Assembly: GCF_020164785.1 (NCBI RefSeq)
Contig: NZ_JAIUGX010000004.1
Span: 434,001 to 498,000, forward strand
Reading direction: 5' to 3'
Origin: Mesorhizobium sp. ES1-1
GTDB taxonomy: Bacteria > Pseudomonadota > Alphaproteobacteria > Rhizobiales > Rhizobiaceae
Length of the DNA stretch: 64,000 nucleotides
Part shown: positions 33,433-41,160 of the stretch, in pieces
How positions within the stretch are numbered: position 1 is the stretch's first letter
Layout of the letters: each line of letters starts with the position of its first letter
Translations under genes and position numbers: made by a program
The notes under the pieces: generated by a model
Told to the model about the DNA's origin: nothing
Database searches by the model: none
The model's input: only the letters and a program-made list of their open reading frames with translations

Positions 33433-35547
33433 ATGGTCGACGACAACGAACTCAACAGGCTGCGCAACGCAGCGATACCGGCACCTGACAAAAGCGCGAA
33501 GGCTCGTGCCTTCGAGGCCGCGATGCGTGCCTATGATCAGGAAAATATTTCGTCCGTCGCCCAAGGATCGGTCGGCGGCCTTCGTCTCACAGAGCGAGCA
33601 CAAAAGCTCTGGAGCGAGATCATGCAAAAGAAACTCATTGCCACGCCGGCCATTGCCGGGCTCGTCGCCCTGCCGATCGCCGGATACGCCACCTTCCATA
33701 TGCTGGGGGAACAGCCGTCCACCTTCGGCGGCGATCAGAAGATCACCGAAACGCTGGCCGACAAGCCGGCGACCTTGAAGCCCACAACCGCCGAACCGAA
33801 GCCGGCTCGCACCGAACTGGCAACGGACAAGATGGCCGACGCGGATGTGGAAAGCCGCGATGCGACGGAAGCGCTGGTCGCGCCAGCCGCGCCGAAATCG
33901 GACCGTTTGGCTTCAGGCGGCGTTGCGCGACTGAATACGCAGCAAGAGTTTGCGCCGGCCCAGCCTGCGCCACCGACACTCGCGCCGACCGTCGAAGGCT
34001 TCGGTTACTCAGGGCTGAGCAAGCCGTCTCGGACTGCCGGTATGCCAACCGCCAAGTCCAAGCTTATGACGCCGTCGCCTACGATGGCACCCGCGGATCA
34101 AATCGCGCAGCAGGACGAAGACCGCGACCGCCTCCAGGATTTCAGGACCAATCCAGTGCACGCGGCGGTCGAAGACCCGGTGTCGACCTTCTCGATCGAT
34201 GTCGACACGGCGTCCTATTCCTTCGTGCGCGGTTCGCTGAAACAAGGCTACCTGCCGCAGGCCGATACGGTGCGGGTCGAGGAGATGGTCAACTACTTCC
34301 CCTATGACTGGAAGGGGCCGGACTCCGCCTCGACGCCGTTCAATTCGGCCGTCAGCGTCATGCCGACGCCGTGGAACAGCCACACCAAGCTGATGCATGT
34401 CGCCATCAAGGGTTTTGACGTCAAGCCGACCGAGCAGCCGAAGGCCAATCTGGTGTTCCTGATCGATGTCTCGGGTTCGATGAACGAACCCGACAAGCTG
34501 CCGCTGCTCAAATCGGCGTTCCGGCTGCTCGTCAGCAAGCTGAAGACCGACGACACGATCTCCATCGTCACCTACGCGGGTGACGCCGGCACCGTCCTGA
34601 TGCCAACCAGGGTTGCCGAGAAGGACAAGATTCTCAACGCCATCGACAATTTGCAACCAGGCGGCTCGACTGCGGGCGAGGCGGGCATCAAGGAGGCCTA
34701 TAGGCTTGCCCAGCAGTCCTTCATCAAGGACGGCGTCAACCGGGTGATGCTCGCCACCGACGGCGACTTCAATGTCGGACAAACCGACGATGACGACCTG
34801 AAGCGGTTGATCGAAAGCGAGCGCCAGACCGGGGTCTTCCTGTCGGTGTTCGGTTTCGGCCGCGGCAATCTGAACGACCAGATGATGCAGACCATTGCCC
34901 AGAACGGCAACGGCACCGCAGCCTATATAGACACGCTGGCCGAGGCCGAGAAAGTGCTGGTCGAGGATGCCTCCTCGACGCTGTTCACCATAGCCAAGGA
35001 CGTGAAGATCCAGGTCGAATTCAACCCGAACAAGGTCTCGGAATATCGCCTCATCGGCTACGAGACGCGGGCGCTGAAACGTGAGGATTTCAACAATGAC
35101 CGCGTCGATGCCGGCGATATCGGGTCGGGCCATTCGGTCACTGCGATCTACGAGATCACGCCCAAGGGCAGCGGCGGCGAGCAGATCGACCCGCTGCGCT
35201 ACGGCCAGGCGTCGGTGGACAATGGCGGCGTTGCCAATGCCGGCGAATATGCCTTCGTCAAGATCCGCTACAAGCTGCCCAACGAAGACGTCTCGAAACT
35301 GATCACCACGCCGGTGACATCAGCCAATGAAGTCGCGTCCTTCGACCAGGCCAGCACCGACCAGCGCTTCTCGATAGCCGTCGCGGCCTTCGGCCAGAAG
35401 CTGCGCGACGAGGATGCGACCGCGAAGTTCGGTTACGACAAGATCATGGAGATCGCCACTGCCGCTCGAGGAGCCGACCCGTTTGGGTACAGGTCCGAGT
35501 TCCTCTCGCTTGTGCGCCTTGCCTCGGCGCTGGGCGGTAATCGGTAG
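33433..35547 (+). CDS. Membrane-anchored VWA protein (YfbK-like) with anti-sigma-like N-terminus
   Basis: This protein has about 704 residues (GTG 33427 would add two). Residues 1-65 are cytoplasmic and charged, a single helix lies near 69-91 (KKLIATPAIAGLVALPIAG), a Pro/Ala-rich linker follows, and from about 230 a YfbK-type von Willebrand module with MIDAS DVSGSMN near 346 and a C-terminal DUF3520-like part. Gene overlap with the ECF sigma suggests the N-terminus holds the sigma factor until the outer VWA domain senses a ligand. That mechanism is inferred. GGGGAAG precedes ATG 33433. Confidence 0.82.
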   Translation: MVDDNELNRLRNAAIPAPDKSAKARAFEAAMRAYDQENISSVAQGSVGGLRLTERAQKLWSEIMQKKLIATPAIAGLVALPIAGYATFHMLGEQPSTFGGDQKITETLADKPATLKPTTAEPKPARTELATDKMADADVESRDATEALVAPAAPKSDRLASGGVARLNTQQEFAPAQPAPPTLAPTVEGFGYSGLSKPSRTAGMPTAKSKLMTPSPTMAPADQIAQQDEDRDRLQDFRTNPVHAAVEDPVSTFSIDVDTASYSFVRGSLKQGYLPQADTVRVEEMVNYFPYDWKGPDSASTPFNSAVSVMPTPWNSHTKLMHVAIKGFDVKPTEQPKANLVFLIDVSGSMNEPDKLPLLKSAFRLLVSKLKTDDTISIVTYAGDAGTVLMPTRVAEKDKILNAIDNLQPGGSTAGEAGIKEAYRLAQQSFIKDGVNRVMLATDGDFNVGQTDDDDLKRLIESERQTGVFLSVFGFGRGNLNDQMMQTIAQNGNGTAAYIDTLAEAEKVLVEDASSTLFTIAKDVKIQVEFNPNKVSEYRLIGYETRALKREDFNNDRVDAGDIGSGHSVTAIYEITPKGSGGEQIDPLRYGQASVDNGGVANAGEYAFVKIRYKLPNEDVSKLITTPVTSANEVASFDQASTDQRFSIAVAAFGQKLRDEDATAKFGYDKIMEIATAARGADPFGYRSEFLSLVRLASALGGNR

Positions 35548-35620
35548 GGGTGATGACGGCCGGTTTCTTTCAGATGGGATCGTTCTGACAGGGGAAACCG
35601 GCCGACGGGCGGGTGAGGCA

Positions 35621-35657
35621 GGCCGGCGAGGGATTCATTCCTTGCCGGCCTTTTTTT
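35621..35657 (+). terminator. Rho-independent terminator after the sigma-VWA operon
   Basis: GGCCGGC-G-AGG...CCT-T-GCCGGCC is followed by seven T bases. A longer stem GGCCGGTTTC...GAAACCGGCC (35571-35604) lies just before. Confidence 0.9.
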
Positions 35658-35705
35658 GCGTATCTTGAGGTACGAAGGCGTCAGCCTGACGACTTTCAAG
35701 CCGCG

Positions 35706-36743
35706 TCAGGCGCGCCCACGCCGGCGCTCGCGGCGGGCTTCGCTGGTCTCGGCGGTGTTTTCCGTCGCCACCTTGTTGCGCATCGGCCCGATGCGCTCGA
35801 CGATCGCCGCGACTGTCGGGCGATCCGCCCTGGTGTGAGCATCGAGCGCCTTGCGCATGGCGGCGAGGTGCTGGAACGAGGTGCCGCAGCAGCCACCTAT
35901 GATTTTCGCGCCGCCGTCCACGGCCAACCTGACATAGTCCGCCATGAGTTCGGGCGTGCCCGAGTAGTGGATTTCGGTGCCGCGGAATTCCGGGATGCCG
36001 CAATTGCCCTTGACGATGACCGTCGCCTCGGGCTTCGCGTCGGTCATGTCGAGCAGCGAAGCGAGGATGTCGGAAGCGCCGACCCCGCAATTGGCGCCAA
36101 CGCCAAGCGGCGCCTGCGACAAGCCGTCGGCTACGCCGTGAATGTCTTTAGGCAGCAGTCCCATCATGGTGCGGCCAGCGGTATCGAATGACCCGGTGTA
36201 GGTGTAGGGCAGGCCCACGCGGATGGCGGCTTCGGCGGCGGCGCGGATCTCGTCCGGCGCCGACATGGTCTCGATCCAGGCGACTTCGGCGCCACCTTCC
36301 TTCAGACCCTCGATCTGCTCGGCAAAGGCATCGACCGCCTCGTCATAGGTCATGGCCCCAAGCGGCACCAGCAATTCGCCGGTGGGACCGACGGAGCCGG
36401 CGACGATCACCTTGCGATCGGCCTTGTCGGCTACAGCCCGCGCGATCTCGGCCGCGCGCTTATTCAGCGCATGCACGCGGTCCTGCGCATGGTGCAGCTT
36501 CAAGCGGTGGCGCGTGCCGCCGAAGGAGTTGGTAAGGATGATGTCGGCGCCGGCGTCGACGAAATTCTGGTGCAGGCGGGTGATGGTGTCGGGTGCCGTC
36601 TCGTTCAGCAGCTCCGGCGCCTCGCCTGCTTCAAGCCCCATGGCGAACAGATTGGTGCCGGTGGCCCCATCAGCCAGCAGCACGCCCTTTTCCGCCAGCA
36701 GCGCATCGATCGGGTTGGTGGTGGTCATCGGTTTGGCCTTCAT
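35706..36743 (-). CDS. Betaine-homocysteine-type S-methyltransferase
   Basis: This 345-residue TIM barrel of the homocysteine-binding family has zinc ligands Cys219 (GANCG) and Cys285/Cys286 (GGCCGT). Enzymes of this type move a methyl group from glycine betaine or a similar donor to homocysteine, making methionine. An ATAAAGA palindrome at 36763-36782 just upstream is like the one before the corrinoid:folate methyltransferase gene, so both may answer to methionine-cycle state. The C-terminus ends in an Arg-rich tail like others in the window. ATG 36743 or the internal ATG 15 bases later may be the start. Confidence 0.88.
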   Translation of the reverse strand: MKAKPMTTTNPIDALLAEKGVLLADGATGTNLFAMGLEAGEAPELLNETAPDTITRLHQNFVDAGADIILTNSFGGTRHRLKLHHAQDRVHALNKRAAEIARAVADKADRKVIVAGSVGPTGELLVPLGAMTYDEAVDAFAEQIEGLKEGGAEVAWIETMSAPDEIRAAAEAAIRVGLPYTYTGSFDTAGRTMMGLLPKDIHGVADGLSQAPLGVGANCGVGASDILASLLDMTDAKPEATVIVKGNCGIPEFRGTEIHYSGTPELMADYVRLAVDGGAKIIGGCCGTSFQHLAAMRKALDAHTRADRPTVAAIVERIGPMRNKVATENTAETSEARRERRRGRA

Positions 36744-36762
36744 GTTTCGAAATCGAATAAGG

Positions 36763-36782
36763 ATATAAAGAAGTCTTTATGT
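36763..36782. promoter_or_regulatory. Palindromic operator ATATAAAGA-N2-TCTTTATGT before the BHMT gene
   Basis: It has 9-base arms with one mismatch, 19 bases upstream of the start. It matches the core of the palindrome at 23426-23447. Confidence 0.6.
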
Positions 36783-36823
36783 GTAGTCAATGAAATTGGC
36801 GATGGCAGCGCCGGGTCCGGCAG

Positions 36824-37690
36824 TCAGGATGTTCGTCCCGCGTCCAATGTGAGCGGCATGTCGGCCATGCTGCGGGCGAAGCCGGCGGCCTCGTGGGGAT
36901 TGATGTCGGCGGCGCGGATCAGATTGTCGAAATGGTGGATGAGCGTTTGCACCGGCTGGGTAGCGTTCAGCACCAGGTACATGTCGCCCACATAGATTGC
37001 TGCCCTATAGGGTCCGAAGATGGTGTAGGGAATCGAATACCGCATGCGTCCGTCATAGAGGAACAGGCGGAAAGTGGGATAGAGATCGTCGAGCAACGCC
37101 GCCATGTGGAGAAGCTGGGCGCGGCGCTCGGCTTCGGGAAAACGGTCCCACACGCCCAGCCCCCGCGCGAAGATCTCCAGCGTGTGGCGAGGCATGCAAA
37201 CCTCCATGTCGGTTTCGGGCCGCCTGTTATAGTCGATGCGATATTGGGTCTCCCCCGCCTGGGCCTGGCGGCTTTTGTTGGCGATCCCCGCTTCGTATTC
37301 GACGAGCGCCTCGGTGCGCAAAAGATCCGGAATACCCGCCGGCACGTAGCGGATCTTGGTACCCGCAGCCTCGGCGTGCCACTTGGCCAGCAGGGTCCGG
37401 TCGAAGCCGTCGGGCGCTTCCTCGATCTCGAGGCTCTCGCGGATTTCTCCGGTCAGTCCCTCGTCCTGGCTCAATCCGAGAAGCCAATCGAGAGACACTT
37501 TGAATTCCGCGGCGATGTTGAGCAGCGTCTCGGCGCGGGGCAGTCGCGTGGAGGCTCCAGACAGCAGCTGCGAAAGAGCGGAACGATCGATCCCCACCGC
37601 CGTCGCAAAGGCCGACTGGTTGAGATCGGACCTTGTCAAGAGCATCTTCAGGCGCTCGCGGAAGATTGTCGACAGGTCGCGCTTGTCCAT
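36824..37690 (-). CDS. XRE-family transcriptional regulator
   Basis: This 288-residue protein has an HTH_XRE domain at about 12-70 (NQSAFATAVGIDRSALSQLLSG) and a large C-terminal ligand-type domain. The start at 37690 is set by GGAG 6 bases upstream; a longer frame exists to 37768. It is divergent from a fatty acid desaturase-like gene, and an 8-6-8 inverted repeat lies between. That suggests it controls the desaturase in response to a lipid or other small molecule. The effector is unknown. Confidence 0.85.
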   Translation of the reverse strand: MDKRDLSTIFRERLKMLLTRSDLNQSAFATAVGIDRSALSQLLSGASTRLPRAETLLNIAAEFKVSLDWLLGLSQDEGLTGEIRESLEIEEAPDGFDRTLLAKWHAEAAGTKIRYVPAGIPDLLRTEALVEYEAGIANKSRQAQAGETQYRIDYNRRPETDMEVCMPRHTLEIFARGLGVWDRFPEAERRAQLLHMAALLDDLYPTFRLFLYDGRMRYSIPYTIFGPYRAAIYVGDMYLVLNATQPVQTLIHHFDNLIRAADINPHEAAGFARSMADMPLTLDAGRTS

Positions 37691-37854
37691 GCGTGGCTCC
37701 ATCCAGAGTGAGAAAAAAGTTTCGCCAAACCTCTCCATGGAGGGTTCGACGCGTAAATGAATCCGCATGTCTGTTTACAATACATAACAACTGCGGCTGA
37801 AAATGCGCAATCGCAACAGAATGTGCGCCTTGTCGCGTTGCGGCACCGAAACAC

Positions 37855-37876
37855 TCCTGACACTATGCTGTCAGGA
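37855..37876. promoter_or_regulatory. Inverted repeat TCCTGACA-N6-TGTCAGGA between XRE and desaturase genes
   Basis: Two exact 8-base arms lie 44 bases before the desaturase start. This is the most likely operator for the divergent XRE regulator. Confidence 0.5.
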
Positions 37877-37919
37877 ATCAATTGGGGTTCCGGCGACTGA
37901 AGGGGCAGTGGTCGATACC

Positions 37920-38930
37920 ATGGCAGGCAAGAGCATCAGACGGCAACGGGCACCTGCCATCGAATGGCCGACCGTCATTCTCGCCCTCTTCTGTTATGGT
38001 GCATGGCTCGCGGCCGGCCTGCTGATCTGGCCCAACTACCCGCTCGTCGCGCTCGTCATTCTGGCCTTTGTCGCCGCGCTGCAATCCTCGCTGATGCATG
38101 AAGTGCTGCATGGCCATCCGACGCGCAGCGCGCTGGTCAACGAAACCTTCGTCTTCCTGCCGATCGGCCTCGTCTGGCCGTTCCGCCGCTTCAAGACGCT
38201 GCATTTGCGTCATCACGCCGACGAGCGGCTGACCGATCCGCTCGACGATCCGGAAAGCTATTATAAGGCGCTCTGGCAGCATGAAGAGCTGCCGCCGCTG
38301 ATGAAATTCCTGCTCAAGATCAACAACACAATGGTCGGCCGGTTCTTCCTCGGCCCCTGGCTGTCCTGCATCGGCTTCTTCATCGACGACGCCAAGCATC
38401 TGATCGCCGGTGACAAGGCGATCCGCAAAGCATGGCTCGCGCATGCGATCGGTCTCGCCATTGTGGTCCCGATCGTGCAGTTCGGCTTCGGCATTCCCAT
38501 TTGGCTCTACATCCTCGTGCCGGTATGGTTCGGCCAGTCGCTGATCGCCATCCGCACCTTTGCCGAGCATCAGTGGTCCGAGCATCCGGAAGGCCGCACG
38601 GTCATCATCGAGCGCTCGCCGCTGTCGCTGCTGTTTCTCAACAACAATTTGCACTTCATCCATCACAAAAGCCCGACCGTCGCCTGGTACCGGCTGCCGA
38701 CAATGTTCCGCGACCGTCGCGACGAGTGGCTCAAGATGAACAATGGCTATGTCTATCCGAACTATTTCGCTCTGCTCAAATCCTACGCCTTCAAGGCGAA
38801 GGAGCCGATCGTTCATCCGGTGCTTCGTCGCGTGCCGGATGCCGGCCGGGCGTTTAAGCCGCGTGTCAGAGCGCGCGGCATCAGCGGGCTTGGCAGTGCG
38901 CCGGTGCCAGCCGAGCCGCCGAAGGAATAG
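37920..38930 (+). CDS. Fatty acid desaturase-family membrane protein
   Basis: This 336-residue protein has three histidine boxes: HEVLHGH (60-66), HLRHH (95-99) and HFIHH (near 247), and four or more membrane helices. These bind the di-iron centre of membrane desaturases and hydroxylases. Substrates include fatty acids, carotenoids and alkyl chains. The start is uncertain (GTG 37908 or ATG 37920). The divergent XRE gene suggests its expression is tightly controlled. Confidence 0.85.
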   Translation: MAGKSIRRQRAPAIEWPTVILALFCYGAWLAAGLLIWPNYPLVALVILAFVAALQSSLMHEVLHGHPTRSALVNETFVFLPIGLVWPFRRFKTLHLRHHADERLTDPLDDPESYYKALWQHEELPPLMKFLLKINNTMVGRFFLGPWLSCIGFFIDDAKHLIAGDKAIRKAWLAHAIGLAIVVPIVQFGFGIPIWLYILVPVWFGQSLIAIRTFAEHQWSEHPEGRTVIIERSPLSLLFLNNNLHFIHHKSPTVAWYRLPTMFRDRRDEWLKMNNGYVYPNYFALLKSYAFKAKEPIVHPVLRRVPDAGRAFKPRVRARGISGLGSAPVPAEPPKE

Positions 38931-38998
38931 ACTTGGCGCGTCCCCGTCGGCGCTTCCGCGTTCCCTTTAATTTCAAGACGTAGCGGTCAGACAGCGGC

Positions 38999-39799
38999 AT
39001 GAGCGAATTCGTTGCGGCGTTGCCGATGTATGACTGGCCTGAAACGCGCCCCGAAGTTAATGCCCAGTGGGCATCATTGCGCGATGCCCTGCGGCTGAGG
39101 GGTATCGACGCGCCGGAGATGATCGTCAGACGGAATGGCGACCTTCCGGCTGTGCACGGCGGCATTCGCGATGCCCAAGGTGAGCTGCTCGCACCGGACC
39201 CGGCGACCTTGCCGCCCGAGGCGCTCGATTTCCACGTATTGTGGCTGCATCCTGCGCTGCTTTTCGCCCAGACTTGCTGGGGGCCGATGGAACTAGGCCT
39301 GTCCCGCCAGGTCCAGGTGCTCGGCCAACCGAGCTATGATGCCTATGAAGGTGGCAGCGGCGAACTTTATTCAAGCGCTTTGGTGATGCGGGCGGGTGAG
39401 GGGCCGCAGGTTCGCTCACCCACCGATGGCAGTGCATCCGTGCCGCTCGACCTGCTGCGCGGCAAGCGCTTTACCTTCAACGGCCTTGATTCGATGTCCG
39501 GCATCATTGCCCTGACGCGCGATCTCGCGGCGGTTGGCGAGAGCCTCGACATATTCCCGCAACGCATCCAGAGCGGCGGACATCGAGCCTCGATCGTCGC
39601 TGTTGCGCAGGGCAGGGCGGACGTTGCGGCCATCGATTGCGAGAGCTGGGCGCTGGCGCAGCGTTTCGAGCCCGCGGCGCGGGAATTGGAGGTCGTCGGC
39701 TGGACCGCTCGGCGCAAGGGCCTCCCATTCATCACGGCGCGGACAATGCCGGACAATCTCGTCGTCGCGATGCGCGAGGCGCTTGCGGATCTCACTTAG
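38999..39799 (+). CDS. PhnD/SsuA-like periplasmic-binding-fold protein without signal peptide
   Basis: This 266-residue protein has a PhnD-like phosphate/phosphonate-binding fold (GKRFTFNGLDSMSG, GGHRASIVAVAQGRADVAAIDC), but the N-terminus MSEFVAALPMYDWPE is not a signal sequence and there are no ABC permease genes beside it. It may bind a small molecule in the cytoplasm. The stop overlaps that of the opposing DddP-like gene. Confidence 0.75.
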   Translation: MSEFVAALPMYDWPETRPEVNAQWASLRDALRLRGIDAPEMIVRRNGDLPAVHGGIRDAQGELLAPDPATLPPEALDFHVLWLHPALLFAQTCWGPMELGLSRQVQVLGQPSYDAYEGGSGELYSSALVMRAGEGPQVRSPTDGSASVPLDLLRGKRFTFNGLDSMSGIIALTRDLAAVGESLDIFPQRIQSGGHRASIVAVAQGRADVAAIDCESWALAQRFEPAARELEVVGWTARRKGLPFITARTMPDNLVVAMREALADLT

Positions 39800-41151
39800 C
39801 CGAGCAGCCGTTTATCCAGCGGATATGTCGAAAGCTGCTCGTTGCCATTGGCGGTGATCAGGATCTGCTCTTCGATCTTGACGCCCTCGTGGCCACCGAG
39901 CCGGCCGATATAGCTTTCCACGCACAACACCATGCCGGGTTCCAGCAGGCCGTCGGGTGTGTCCTCGGTCCAGTCGGTGGCGTGCGGCAGCGTTGGGTAT
40001 TCATCGGCCAGACCGACGCCGTGATAGAGGACGCCGTAGCGCGTCGGAAAACAATCTTCCGGCGGCACCGAGGACCGTTCGACGAGGTCGCGGAACGATA
40101 TTCCGGGCCGCATCAACTCTATATTATGCGCAATCTGGTCGGCCGCGATGCGGAAGAGGTCGCGCTGTTCATTGCTCGGCATCGCATCCCCGCATAGCCA
40201 GGTGCGCGACAGGTCGGCGCAGAAGCCATAGGGGCCGATCAGGTCGGTGTCGAAGGCGACGAGGTCGCCGCTCTGGATGGCTCGCGACGAACATTCCTGG
40301 AACCATGGATTGGTGCGCGGACCGGATGTCAGCAGCCGGGTTTCGATCCATTCGCCGCCGCGCGCGATATTGGCACGGTGCAGTTCGGCCCACAGCTCAT
40401 TCTCTGAGATGCCGGGCTTCAACGCCTGCTCCATCTCGCCCATCGCCGCCTCGCAGGCGACAATGGCGCGGCGCATGGCGAGGATTTCGTCGGGCGATTT
40501 GATCAGCCGCGCATTCTCCATCACGGCTTCGCCATTGCCGATCGACACGCCAAGGCGAGCAAGTTCTTCGACACCTTCGGGATTGATGTGATCAACGGCG
40601 ATGCGGCTGTTGCCGCCGCCATGGTCCCGGACCAGATCGGAGATGCCGGCGGCCCAACGGCGAACCTTCTGCTCGGTCAATTCGCCGCCGTAGAGATACA
40701 TCCACGATGTGGCCGGCCGCACTTCGTCGACGATACCGGAATGGTCGGACAAATGCTCGCAGGAGAAATAATCGAACAGCACCACTGGCCCTTCGGTGGC
40801 GACGAAACAATGGCGTGTCGGATTATGCGCCACCCACAATTGCATGTTGGTGCTGTCGGTGGCGTAGCGGATGTTGACCGGGTCATAGAGCAGGGCGCCG
40901 GCATAGCCGCGTCGCTTCAGTTCTGCGCGGATGCGCCCCAGCCGGTATTGGCGCATTGCCGGCAGATCGGGCGCCGCGATGCCTGCCGCCGCCCATTCGC
41001 TTTCAGCCTGGGCGCCGTAGCCCAACACATGCTGGTTGAGCGAAGCCGCCTTTTCGCGCGACGCTTCGCGCAGCGCTTCGATGGAGCCTGGCTCGAACGG
41101 CATGATCTTGCGGTGCCGGCCAAAACTGCCTTTCGGCGCTTCGCTTTCCAC
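39796..41151 (-). CDS. dddP: DddP-type DMSP lyase (M24-fold)
   Basis: This 451-residue protein has a creatinase/M24 fold. Instead of the standard M24 set it has Asp301, Asp303, Asp313, Tyr372, His377, Asp383, Glu412 and Glu427. Subtracting 6 gives 295, 297, 307, 366, 371, 377, 406 and 421, the metal, substrate and catalytic residues recalled for Ruegeria DddP. The Asp at 383 stands where peptidases have a second His. DddP splits dimethylsulfoniopropionate into dimethyl sulfide and acrylate. It begins (GTG, GAGG upstream) 10 bases after a DMGDH-like gene, so the two are co-transcribed. Activity is predicted; an amidohydrolase-like role on another betaine is the alternative. Confidence 0.8.
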   Translation of the reverse strand: MESEAPKGSFGRHRKIMPFEPGSIEALREASREKAASLNQHVLGYGAQAESEWAAAGIAAPDLPAMRQYRLGRIRAELKRRGYAGALLYDPVNIRYATDSTNMQLWVAHNPTRHCFVATEGPVVLFDYFSCEHLSDHSGIVDEVRPATSWMYLYGGELTEQKVRRWAAGISDLVRDHGGGNSRIAVDHINPEGVEELARLGVSIGNGEAVMENARLIKSPDEILAMRRAIVACEAAMGEMEQALKPGISENELWAELHRANIARGGEWIETRLLTSGPRTNPWFQECSSRAIQSGDLVAFDTDLIGPYGFCADLSRTWLCGDAMPSNEQRDLFRIAADQIAHNIELMRPGISFRDLVERSSVPPEDCFPTRYGVLYHGVGLADEYPTLPHATDWTEDTPDGLLEPGMVLCVESYIGRLGGHEGVKIEEQILITANGNEQLSTYPLDKRLLG

Positions 41152-41160
41152 GGATGGACC

